Assembly (NCBI RefSeq): GCF_037975245.1
Contig: NC_092573.1
Span: 21,355,265-21,419,264, forward strand
Length of the DNA: 64,000 bases
Source of the DNA: Apostichopus japonicus
Lineage: Eukaryota; Echinodermata; Holothuroidea; Aspidochirotida; Stichopodidae
Direction of reading: 5' to 3'
The position numbers and the translations under genes were made by a program. The notes beneath the pieces are model-generated. The model did no database searches. It saw only the letters and a list, made by a program, of their open reading frames with translations, and was not told the DNA's origin. Each line of letters starts with the position of its first letter. Position 1 is the stretch's first letter. Positions 28,710 to 39,800 of this stretch are shown here, piece by piece.

Positions 28710-29719
28710 CAGTGGCGGATCCAGGATTTCGCCGAAGGGGGGGCCCAGATGGGAAATGCCTAATCGTCGTCCTGGGGGAGGGGTCTAAGGGGAGTGGGTG
28801 CCCCCCTTCCCTTTGGAAAATTTCACAAAATATGGAGGTCCTCGGTGCAATCTGGTGCTACTTTTCGTGAAAGTTTTGAGTAAAATTTATTTCCAATAAA
28901 TCATGTATTCATGGTTTGCCGGGCATATATTTGCAATTTCGAGCAATGAGCTGGGATTTACGTCTTTGGGGAGTAGGTGGTGATGCAAACTACTTTTTAC
29001 CAGGCTACTCCAGGCCATTTCATCTTGGATGCCCCCTTCCAGATGGAGACTATTGATGCAGTCAGAGTGCCCCTCTCACCTTCACTTTATCAGAATGATG
29101 GTGTACTCTTTTTGCAAATTTATTTTACAAAAAATTACACGCACAGTGGCGTAGCTAGGATTTTTTGAGTGGGGGGCCATGGGGGGCTGTTCTTTCTTGT
29201 GGGGGGCGGAGTTTACTATCTAAGCGGAGCGCCACCTTGGTTGGCGCGGAGCGTACAGAGAAAATTTGAGATTTCAGCACCCCCAGATCGCAGGAGATGG
29301 CACCTGTGAGGCAAAATAGCAACCAAAAAGATGTGCAACTTTGGTGACAGAAATGCAAAAAAGTTTTTTCTCTTTCATGCTGACTGGCCTTGCCAACTCA
29401 GCCAGACTTATAACTTGAGGGAAGTTGGCATCATTTGTCGTTTCAAGCTGTCAAGGCCTTTCTCCCAACTCAAACCCCTGTGGGCTACCGGTAGATTTGC
29501 AGGATATGCCCACATGTGGACTTAAATAGCATTAGAGGAAGGGGGTGGAAGACTAACACGCATCGATGTTTCGGTAATGGTCCACATTGGTGGCTCGGTG
29601 CTTATTAGGCCATTTATTGGGTTTCTTGAGGCAGCTGTCATCAGAATCTGGCTTTTTGTGCCAATCGATGACCGATAACATGTATTGGTATGTAAATTTC
29701 TTCTTCATATATCTAGCAA

Positions 29720-29946
29720 CACTCTAAAAACAAATGAGTGGATTTCATTCCATTGGAGTGATCACTCGGCGCACTTCAAATTTAGAGTGAAATTTAACTC
29801 TATTGGAGTTAACCCTCACTCCAATATGAGTGAATATAACTCTATTAGGAGTTAAGATTTACTCCAATGGAGTGGAAATTCACTCTTATACCGGAATGTG
29901 CTCAGTGATCACTCCCATGGAGTGAAATTCACCTATGTTTTTATCA
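29720..29946. mobile_element. short inverted-repeat element (MITE-like) inside the inner hAT element
   Basis: The left arm runs ATTTCATTCCATTGGAGTG then ATCACTC. The right arm holds AGTGATCACT then CCCATGGAGTGAAATTC. They are inverted over about 40 bp, beginning TAAAAACA on each side. The middle repeats ACTCTATTGGAGTTAA-like words, so much of the element can fold on itself. It lies wholly inside 29144-30473. Confidence 0.65.
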
Positions 29947-29968
29947 GTACAGTACAGTGCATATCATC

Positions 29969-30008
29969 ATAGGCGTACGTACGTACGTACTACTACGTAC
30001 GTTCGTAT
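29969..30008. repeat. (ACGT)n microsatellite
   Basis: CGTACGTACGTACGTAC followed by TACTACGTACGTTCGTA, a self-complementary short repeat. Confidence 0.8.
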
Positions 30009-30503
30009 ATCAGACGCACTCGATACCCACGATACGATACGGTCCTGGAGAAACTATTTCCACTCATCATTTTTTAAGGCGATACAGTAGTGAGTATTGA
30101 ACAGGCACAGCCGCATGTTTGCAGGAAATTCAGAATTCCCAATATTTTATATCTCTACCAGTAGTGAAAATCATGTTTTTCGACAGTTTCGTGGACATAA
30201 AAAGTTGTTTTGTGGAATATTCAATGACATATCAGGGGCTGATGCAGGATTTGTGACAGGGGGGGGGGGTCTGACTGGTCCAGCCGCGCCTGAACGTAAG
30301 ACTATCTAAGCGGAGCGCCATCATCGGTTGGCGCGGAACAAGAAAATTTTTGGCTTTACAAACCCCCAGATGGCCGGAAACGGCACTTCCCGAGTATTCT
30401 AAGCAGCATGTACCTAGCCTGAAAATATGGATCTCATGTCTGCAATTTCAGGCCCCCCGTAGCTACGCCACTGATCACGCATGGGGCCCTTTCCCTCGAA
30501 CGC

Positions 30504-30548
<45 letters not shown>

Positions 30549-30607
30549 GGATTTTCAAAAAGGGGGGGCCCGGGCCCCCCGGGCCCCCCCCCCTGGATCC
30601 GCCCCTG

Positions 30608-30913
30608 CATAATATTTCTGTTTGAGTCATGATGACTAGATTAATTTATTTCCAGTAGTATAAATGTGAATTGATGTATAATTCTTCACTGTTTGCAAAT
30701 AAATAGCCTAGGCAAAGCTAGTAGTACAATGAATTTAGTGACTATCGATAAATCCTCTTTTCACATCCCGATCCAGATAACAGTTGGCTATCGATTCAAC
30801 AAACCTCATCAAACCAATTGAAAGCAGGTATTTCCTTTACTTGGCAAATGATGCTGTTCACTCTAATGTGCTTCTTAAAATCTGCGTTGGGAATAAGAAA
30901 GTAAAATAAGACA
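30608..30913. other. no recognisable feature
   Basis: AT-rich sequence between the hAT cluster and the ATACT microsatellite. Confidence 0.4.
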
Positions 30914-31109
30914 TACTATACTATACTATACTATACTATACTATACTATACTATACTATACTATACTATAATATACTATACTATACTATACTATACTATA
31001 CTATACTATACTATACTATACTATGCTATGCTATGCTATACTTTACTATACTATACTATACTTTACTATACTATACTATACTATACTATACTATACTATA
31101 CTATACTAT
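30914..31109. repeat. (ATACT)n pentanucleotide microsatellite
   Basis: About 39 copies of a 5-bp unit with a few ATGCT and ATACTTT variants near 31021-31065. Confidence 0.95.
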
Positions 31110-32876
31110 GTGAAGCATTACTGAATAATGACGTTGGGTGACCCTAATGAAGTATCAGGGCATACATCCATGACCCTAGCCTATACAGCTATATGAGCCT
31201 ATATATGTTGCCAATTAAACATAACCAAGGCGATGCCCTGACTAACGGACTATAACCTCTTTAAATTTGGTAGCCACACAATAGAAAGTTTCGCCTATTT
31301 CGAGGTTCATTTTCCGGTCGTGACGGCTAAAAATTACCAAGACCTCGACCGACCGTGGTTTTTCCGTCATAATTTGGTTGGGTTAAAGTTGTCCAAGAAT
31401 ATCATATCTCAGTGTACATCTAATGACTGCGGACACGGCTTGATGTTCGAGCTGAGCATTAAGTGTGAAAAACTCACAATTTCCAAAAGTATACCTTTTG
31501 ACTAGCTTTCACAAAGTGCACTGAACGGCAATTTTCAGAATTTTGAAGTTTTACGAGTTGTACTAAATGTGCAAACCTGCAATTTTCAGAATTTCGACGT
31601 GTTTGAAAATTTGTAGCCTACTAAGTGTGAAAACGGCAATTTTCAGAATTTTAGCGTCTTGAATAGTTGTAAATAAGTGTGTAAAAAGCCAAATTTCAGA
31701 ATTTTGACGGTTTAAAAGTTTTATTAAGTGCAAGTCTTCAATGCAATGTCACCTCTACGCTTCCATAGTTTTGATTGTTACATTTTGTTGGATAATTCAA
31801 GGTTGAAAGGGAGAAATTTTTATTACTTTACTTTTTACTTACTTTTATTATAATCTGGTTCTATATTTTGTAACTTGACTTAACTTTGTGTTCAAGATTT
31901 TTCAGGCTTATAGTTTGTCCGATATTTATGTTTTTAATTGAGGCGGATCAAAAAGTTATACAAAAAGATGGAAATTAATTACCCTTGTGCTTTGATAATG
32001 TTTTTAATTAATTAAATGTCATAAGATGCAATTTGGTGACATTATGAGTGAACAGAAATATATTTTCTGCCTTAATATTTGGGGCGGAAGCATACTTCAG
32101 CCCCTCCATCTCAGGAGGGTTTGGGGAGATTTACAACGTGAAGAAGAGTGTTGAAAATTTAGAACATCAGGGTAGTAGTGAAGTTTTAGCACTAGCGGTT
32201 CACGCCGGGGCCTTGTTACTTGTTAGTGAGAAAACAACTGGTTATAGTGATGGTCGGTAAGAAGTTTAACTGATGAACATAGGCTATAATACGTTTCGTC
32301 CTTTGTAAAAAAAGTTTTTGTTTGAGTATTTTTTTTAACACTACAACTCGCATTTGGGGGGGGGGGCACCTGGGGACACGATTTTTTGGGAGGACAAGTG
32401 ACTCCAGGCCCCCGTCCCCCTCCCCCCCCCCTTGGCAATGCCACTGGTCAATCGGACTGTAGAGATAGCTCTAAAATATCCTCATACGTCTTAACGTTCG
32501 GAGATTGGAGGCGACTTTTAGCAAGTTCAAAAATATTGAAACAAATTGCGAAACACAAAATGGCGACGTTCATGTATCATTACTGCTGAAAACACAATCA
32601 CATTGCGTAGAAGAATACAAAGTCAAATAGGCTGTAATAGTAAGTGCGATTTTGTGGGAAAGTTTACCTAAGGGTCTATCTTAACCCCTTCATGTCATAT
32701 CCATTGCGTAGGACTGGTTGTCTTCTCTCCGATGTGTGGATCACTTTATAATGTTATTGATATCGTGTAAAATTAAGAACCTATTTGTTGTGCGTATCCT
32801 ACCGTACACTTAATAGAGCTTAGGCCTCACATAGGCGCATAACAAGTCACAGTAACGTTACCTGTAGCATCACTGA
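31110..32876. other. IPO11 upstream region, part 1
   Basis: No gene seen. Degenerate copies of CAATTTTCAGAATTTTGACG recur about every 60 bp at 31528-31700, three to four copies. A hAT-like right end (GGCAATGCCACTG at 32430-32442), with a poly-G/poly-C interior starting near 32354, has no matching left end. Confidence 0.4.
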
Positions 32877-33434
32877 CAAGACCCGTCAACTCTCACGGTT
32901 TTACCGGGAGACTCCCGGTTTTTACCCGAATCTCCCGCTTTCATATTCTATTCTCCCGGTTTTTTAATGTTTCATCACTTGCGACATTTCTGAAAATAGC
33001 CAACAGTTAGTCCTAGGCCTAGGCCTATGTTTAGTAATTATTAGTAATTCCCCACACTACAGTAAAGCTGAACAGGAAAGGCTATTCAGTGTAGTTCGCA
33101 AGAACAAGACAGAGAGTTAGTCAAGTCTCAAGCTTGATGGGACTCTTATCTAGCATATTAGCCATGAAGTTACAGTACCCAGAGTCCACTGTTCCCGTTT
33201 TCAAATGAAAGCCTACTAAAGAAACCCTGGAGAAAGGATAGTGAGCTGCTGTAAACTACAACAAGAAACACTGATTGGATGATTCTCTCACTGTATTGAC
33301 TATTTATTTAGGAGTATTTATATCATTTTAGTTGAAAATTACCAACCTCCATATTTTCCCCTTGTTCTCCCTATTTTTTGGCCCTCAAAAATGTTATTCT
33401 CCCTATTTTGGGGTCAAACAGGTTGACATGGCTG
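32877..33434. mobile_element. possible hAT-like remnant upstream of IPO11
   Basis: The left end is CAAGACCCGTCAACTCTCAC, followed by a CCGGGAGACTCCCGG hairpin. The right end TTGACATGGCTG is loosely inverted to it. CTCCCTATTTT and CTCCCGGTTTTT words are repeated inside. It resembles transposon ends beginning CAGGGTTGCCAACTCT that are common in animal genomes. No target duplication is seen, so the boundaries are tentative. Confidence 0.35.
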
Positions 33435-33644
33435 AGAAACTTTTGGCTTTGATAACTCTTAAACAATACATGTTGTATAGCATCAGCCTTGGTTAAGTCA
33501 TAACGTAGCGTCAGAGGTGTCCGTGGTGGTAGCTAACTTTAATATCTAGCAAAGGTCTGATCTACATTTATTTAGCCTATACCTAAGGAATTTTAGGCCT
33601 AATGAACTTACATTACAATTCCCATTTCCCTTTAATTGCTCAAA

Positions 33645-33646
33645 AG
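33645..33646 (+). promoter_or_regulatory. IPO11: possible 3' splice site directly before the IPO11 start codon
   Basis: A pyrimidine-rich stretch (CCCATTTCCCTTTAATTGC) and AAAAG end three bases before the ATG at 33649. The first coding exon may therefore be preceded by a non-coding exon and a 5' UTR intron. I could not identify the upstream exon or a promoter. Confidence 0.4.
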
Positions 33647-33648
33647 GC

Positions 33649-33887
33649 ATGAATTCACCGAATGCCTGTGAAGTAGTCCTGGAAGTCTTAAACAGGGCAA
33701 CCAGCCAGGATACCTCAGTTCTAAAACCAGCTGAACAACAGTTAAAGGAATGGGAGACACAACCAGGATTTTATTCCATACTACAGGCCATTTTTTCTAA
33801 CCACAGCATTGATGTCAATGTGAGATGGTTGGCAGTTCTTTACTTCAAAAATGGCATCGACAGATACTGGAGAAGGACTGCTCCAAA
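33649..33887 (+). CDS. IPO11: IPO11 coding exon 1 (residues 1-79)
   Basis: Start codon ATG at 33649; donor AAA|GTGAGT after 33887; ends with two bases of a codon. Contains NRATSQDTSVLKPAEQQLKE and VRWLAVLYFKNGIDRYWRR, the importin-beta N-terminal helices that contact RanGTP in this family. Confidence 0.95.
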
Positions 33888-36843
33888 GTGAGTTCTCTTT
33901 GCTGATATCTAGGACTGTTTGGGATCATATTCCCCCTTTTTTACTTCTTTTTTATCTCTGGTGGGGAAAGGGGGTGGGGTGGGGATTGGACGATTAAGCA
34001 GTAAATAATGGAAAACAGCATTTTCTACTAACCCTGGTACTTTAAACCAAGCCTGAAGTTACATGTGATAAGAAATTATGCTCTCTTAAAGTCTAAGCCA
34101 CTTTGCATAGCTGCTTACTTTACTCTCACCTCACAACCAAATATCTACAGTACTATGTCTATAGTGACTTGATAACCTTCTTAGCCTATATCTTTATAAA
34201 GTCCTGCAAATCATCATAAGGATATTTTCAATGTTTCATCTCTGGAGGAAACTCAAATGGGTGTAATATCGTTTACAAGTTTTAGTGTTGTGATCCTGTG
34301 TGAAGCTCTGATATATATGTCTCTGCCTAAGCTGGCTGTGATAGTCTATGCAGATGGCCTCTGTTTTAATGGGCCTTGTAACCCTTGTTTATTATTCAAT
34401 TTCCAGTGCTATGTCAGATGAAGAAAGGGAGTCCATACGGGCACAACTGTTGGGGAATTTCAATGAACCAGTGGCTCCAATTGCAACACAACTAGCTGTC
34501 TTAATCGGCAAAGTGGCCCGTCTGGACTGCCCAAGGAATTGGCCGGGATTAATACCCACGTTACTAGAGGCTGTCAAGACACCTGACAAGCTTGCCCAAC
34601 AGAGGGCCTTACTCACATTACATCATGTTACCAAAACTTTGGCAGCAAAGAGATTGGCCACTGACAGAAAACTGTTCCAAGAGGTACATACAGCACAGTA
34701 TTTTATCCAATCATGCTGAGTTAAGTTTCTCTTAACTTATAGGACTAGAGAGAAATATTGGTTGGAGGATAGTGTGAGAGAAAATCAAAATTTCACCATA
34801 TATACCAAAATACAGTAGCTATGTATAGAATTATAATATAGACATGTTTGCTGCTCGAACCTAAGGCCATATGGGCCTACACATCCTATAAGTGTAAGAT
34901 TATGAGGGCAATATTTGTACCTGAGCTTAATTGAAAACTTTGGTGGGCCAAAATTTGACCCAAGAACAGCCTGTTGAGAATCTCTACTCTATGAAATCAA
35001 ATTACCAAGTATATACCTAGCTAGTTCCTCTGGCACATTGTTTTTGCATTCAATTATATTGCTGCCATACTAATAGTTGCATATTTATTTCTCCTTTAAA
35101 TTAATTAAATCATCTCTTTTAGCTGACTAGTGGAATATTTGGATTTATATACAACCTTTGGAACCACCACACAGAGGTATTCTTCCAACATGCTGGCCAG
35201 CAGGATGTGACAAACATGCTCGAAGCCCTCGAGTTGAGCATTCTCACCCTTAAAAGTGAGTATTTTCCTCAACTGTTTTAAACTTGATCTATATTAATGA
35301 TGCATTGTTTTATTGGATTTGACAAACTTTCTCATCAATTTCATGTCATACTGTAGCAATGCATTGCATAATAGTGTCAGCAGAGTTCAGGGTTTGACTT
35401 CAGATGATGTAGCAATTCTCATCTATTATTTCATCTCAAAGGTTGTAGATCTCAGATAAGTGGGAAAATGCATTGCGATGTCGTTTATCTTGTCGATGCC
35501 ACCAGAATCAGCGAAATAGTTGCAAATTCTCAAAAGTTGGACTATGATTTACTTTAATAGTTCATCGATATATTTTACTGCCCTTCTCTGATGTAATCTT
35601 AAAGATATGTTCTTATGCTGATATGATCAAGTTTGTGAACATTTTGCTGGTTTAATCAGTTTTAGCAAACAATGGTGTCAGAATTAAGACTACACAGATG
35701 ACATTTGGGATATACTTTAAAGGGGATATAACATGAATTTTAATTGTTTTTATATCCAATCAATTTGTGATATATACTGTAAACGATTGTATTCAGTTTT
35801 TAATGCAACAGCATTAAATTTAATTTAATATGACTGCATCATTCTGCACCAATATTGAAACTTATACTTTCTACGACCAGTTGTGTATGTTGTTCTTCTG
35901 TGATGTGACTAGTTATTGCATCATTTTGTTTTCAAAGTAAAATTAATGCATCTCATTGTATTACATGTATATCAAGAATGACACAAGTCTTGAATACAAA
36001 GTAGTACAGATATAATGAACCTTACTTCATGTGTTCAATTTGTGCCCTTTTCCATCTAGTTTCAGTTTATTTTACTCTATATAACTTCTCCTTGAGAGGT
36101 AAAAGAGTCATAACAAAACAAAGGATTCTTAAACAGTTAGATGCATAAAAGAACATAAAATCATAGTTAAAATAGTCACTACTACCCAATACTCAAGTAG
36201 GCACTATCTACCAGACTCCTTGTAGTGAACATTCCAAAACATCTAACCCCTCCCCCCCCCCTTCAGTGCCAGCCCAAAGGAAGCAAAAGGAAGGCAGGTA
36301 TTACAATTTACAATTATTAATGCATTCCATTTAAAGCCCAATGGCACACGTTTTGCCGGATAGATTCATGAAACATTTCTGTGGGTATTGCTTTCAATCT
36401 TGCAGTTTTACATAAGCAGCTCAACTATGGAAATGATTCTTGAAACATTTCTGTAGTATTTCATTCAATCTCACAGTTTTACGTAAACAGCTCATCTATG
36501 GAATTCCCGCTCCGGACCAAGTGCCTGATGCTGTCGTAAGTTTGCCAATCAGCAGAATAGTAATAGTCCTTTGATCATGCATCACAGGTCTAACTTGTAG
36601 TGGTCATATGTTTCATACACTGATATGTATGTATTTCTATAGTACCTTGCCAAGTGTTCTGCCCGATCAATTACAAAATTCATCTCCGTTTTCAAGTTTA
36701 ATGTTCTTTCCGTACCCGGGTCTCTATTATGCAGCTTTGAGAGTAGCCCGCATTTGTACAGAAGGAATATTAACCTTCATTGTATTGTTTCTGTTACATC
36801 TATCCAGGCAGCTTATACATCTATCCAGGCAGCATATAGTATA

Positions 36844-36888
<45 letters not shown>

Positions 36889-39800
36889 TTTTTTTTGGTC
36901 CTTAAGAATTTTTTAAAACCTTTCACTTGACATGATTGCAGCAAAATTTCAGATATGTTTGCATACATGTTCTCATGTATGATCCTGTCTTGGATTCAGT
37001 CATATTAATTGCTAAAACCTTCAATAGAATCTTAAAAGGACCTGCATCCTTAACTTGAAGTCTTCAATGTTTCAGTTTCAAATATGACATGTTAGTTTAA
37101 AAGTAATCTAAAGGTGTAAATAACATTGTTGTCCTAACTCCTATCCTGTCAATAACAGCGTTAATAAGTTTCCACTGCTTCAAATGTTTTTTTGTGTTTA
37201 CGGATCGCTTAAAATTTAAGACCTCTCCAACAAACCACACAGGTTTGTTTGATTGCATCGCTTTCTTCTTTTAATCCCCACACAGATGGTTTTGAAGTTG
37301 ACATTCGACAGACTGAGGTCTCTGCTAGATATAAGTAAGTCATCTGTGTTGGATCTTCTTAGTGTTGGATAATAATAATAATAATATAAGAATTTGTAAA
37401 GCATCTTTATCCAGTTAATAAAAACTGCTCAGAAGCGTTGCAGGAGCAAAGAACCCAAAATGGACACAACAGTTATCAAACAAATGGATACGCATTCATG
37501 AATAAGAACGTCTTGAGTTCTTTCTGGGAAGTTGACACATGCTGGATTGTCTTCAGATGTAAGGGGAGACTGTTCCAGAGCGGTGGAGCTGATCTAGCAA
37601 AGCAACGTTCCCCATAGGTGGAAGTGCGAACAGTAGGAACAGATAACATATGTTGTATGCTTGAATGAAGCACTCTGCTAGGTCTGTATTCTTGGAGAAG
37701 CTCTTGTAGGTCTTGTGGATCTTCCTAGTTATCTTGGATATTCTTAGTTATTTGGATCTTCTTAGTATAAATAAGCATATTGCTGGCTTAGAATATAACA
37801 GTAGAACACTACTTGGGCCTGATTCTATACCATTTTGGAGCTAAAAAAATGTCAAGTTAAATTTTATTCCAGTATGTTACTACTGCATTGTAACATGTTG
37901 TCAGACGGGACTGCACTGTTAAGTTTTTGTACCTTCTGTCAAACTTTTTGGCCAATGCATCTGAAATATTGTCTGAAGTGTAGAATATAATTAAAGTTTG
38001 TAATGGCATATATCACAAATGGCTTTCTAAATTTTCAAATTTCATAATTGTTCCTTACAAATGAATACAGCCATATCCTAGGCCAAACTAACAAAACTAT
38101 AGAATTCTGTTTGTTACTTTGTATCAAATAACGATGTAGCATTCATTCCCCTGCTGTCACTTGCGTTGACCTTGGACAGCAGACACAAGTAGAGCTCTCC
38201 AGTTAAGCTAATTAATAATAATTAAGAAATTGAAAACCTCTGCAGCATTTCTAGGATATTTTGCATGATTTGGCAGTATGAAAAGTACAACAGGATAGGT
38301 TTGAAATTATAAGCTTAACTGACAAAGGGTAGTTTCAAATCATAAGTATCAGTTAACCTTTGAACATTTGTTCATACTGTATATACCCTATGGAGGGTTT
38401 AAATATGCTTCTTGAAGATAACCTGTTGCAATCATTTTCTAATTATTATTATTCAATTTCTGTAAAAAAATTATTTATTGTGTTAACTCAACTTTTAATG
38501 GTAATGTGAGGTTGTGCCTAGGGCTCCAATCTCTGCTAGAAACATCTGAAAAAGGAAACTTTTCCTTCCCCAAAAACATGCAAATTGTTAGAAGTGAGCA
38601 CTCTGTTGATATATCTCAGAACAGCACTTGTTCATTAGTTAGTACAGAACTGGTTCAATTTCGAGAGATTTGATATACTTAGAACTGTAGAAATATGCTA
38701 TTTTGTAACAAATGTGTGGGTTAAAGTGGTGCTGTAAACTAGTTTTCACAGAGAAGTTCCTTTTAGTGGAATATTTGATGAAAAGTCAAGTTTACATGCT
38801 TTTTTTTCATTGCTACCTTCTGATTGGCTGTTGGAAAATGAATATTCATCATAATATGAATATTCTCTTAAGTTTCCTTTCCTTCTGTCAAACCTTTTGG
38901 CCAATGCATTTGAAATATTGTCTGAAGTGTAGAATATATTTAAAGTTTGTAATGGCATATATCACAAATGGCTTTCTAAATTTTCAATTTCATAATTGTT
39001 AAGACTGTTCCTTACAAATGAATACAGCCATATCCTAGGCCAAACTGACAAAACTATGGAATTCTGTACGTTACTTTGTATCAAATAACGATGTAGCATT
39101 CATTCCCCTGCTGTCACTTACGTTTAGCTTGGACATCAGACACAAGTCATTCCTCTTGCATGTGACTCTGTGGTTAGAGCTCTCCAGTTGAGCTATCAGA
39201 AATTGAAAACCTCTGCAGCATTTTCTGGATATTCTGCATGGTTTGGCAGTATGAAAAGTACAACAGAATTGGTTTGATTTTTGGCATCCGATAAATCAAT
39301 TGGTAAATATCCCCGAGCAAAACCAGGACAAACTCCCGCAGTCCTTCTCATAAGTTCTTTTGTTTGGTGACTCAATTTAGTGTTATCTCCAACAATTTTC
39401 AAATGATGGGGTGTTTTATTGATTTGCTTGCAGGAAATTCCTTCCAGAATGCCAGTCATATCAAAGAGAAGGTGGAGAAAAATATCATCATCCTGGGCAA
39501 AATGGTAAGGATTATGAAGACAGGCCTCCTTGTATAACATAACTAGTAGAAGTGTGTTTGTTAAAGGAAGACAAATTTGTTAGAAAACTCAAAAAAATAT
39601 ATACCGGTGGAGGGCTAAATGTATAATGTATTGCATTGTAACGTGTTATGCCTAGGGGTGAGAACAAGATATTGAGATCAGGTTTCAACAATTTTTTGAA
39701 AGACTTCTCAATTGGAGACAAGTAACCTGTGGCCACCTTGAATTTGTTTGTCTTGGTTCTTCACTGAATGTCCTTTTAATACTGGTCTTTTATTCTCCCT

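Larger units (their letters stand above)
29144..30473. mobile_element. hAT-like element (inner) with 8-bp target duplication
   Basis: The left end is CAGTGGCGTAGCTAGG and the right end is CGTAGCTACGCCACTG. They are flanked by TACACGCA (29136-29143) and ATCACGCA (30474-30481), an 8-bp target duplication with two mismatches. The interior contains two copies of a CTATCTAAGCGGAGCGCCA block (near 29217 and 30300). A further internal terminus (CAGGGGCTGATGCAGGATTT, about 30236) suggests a related partial element. No transposase is seen. Confidence 0.7.
28710..30607. mobile_element. hAT-like element (outer), interrupted by a second element
   Basis: The left end CAGTGGCGGATCCAGG (28710) and the right end CCTGGATCCGCCCCTG (to 30607) form inverted termini of the hAT type. 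TGCATAA occurs at both boundaries and may be the remains of an 8-bp target duplication. On the right it overlaps the last two bases of the terminus. Internal G/C tracts and a poly-A run (30508-30545) are present. No transposase is visible, so it is non-autonomous. A separate element (29144-30473) sits inside. Confidence 0.6.

Noticed and set aside
37150-37250. Possible exon with an FTDRLKFK peptide before GTTTGT
   Set aside because: Its acceptor phase gives an immediate stop after exon 4. The exon at 37286-37334 fits both neighbours in phase and in sequence.
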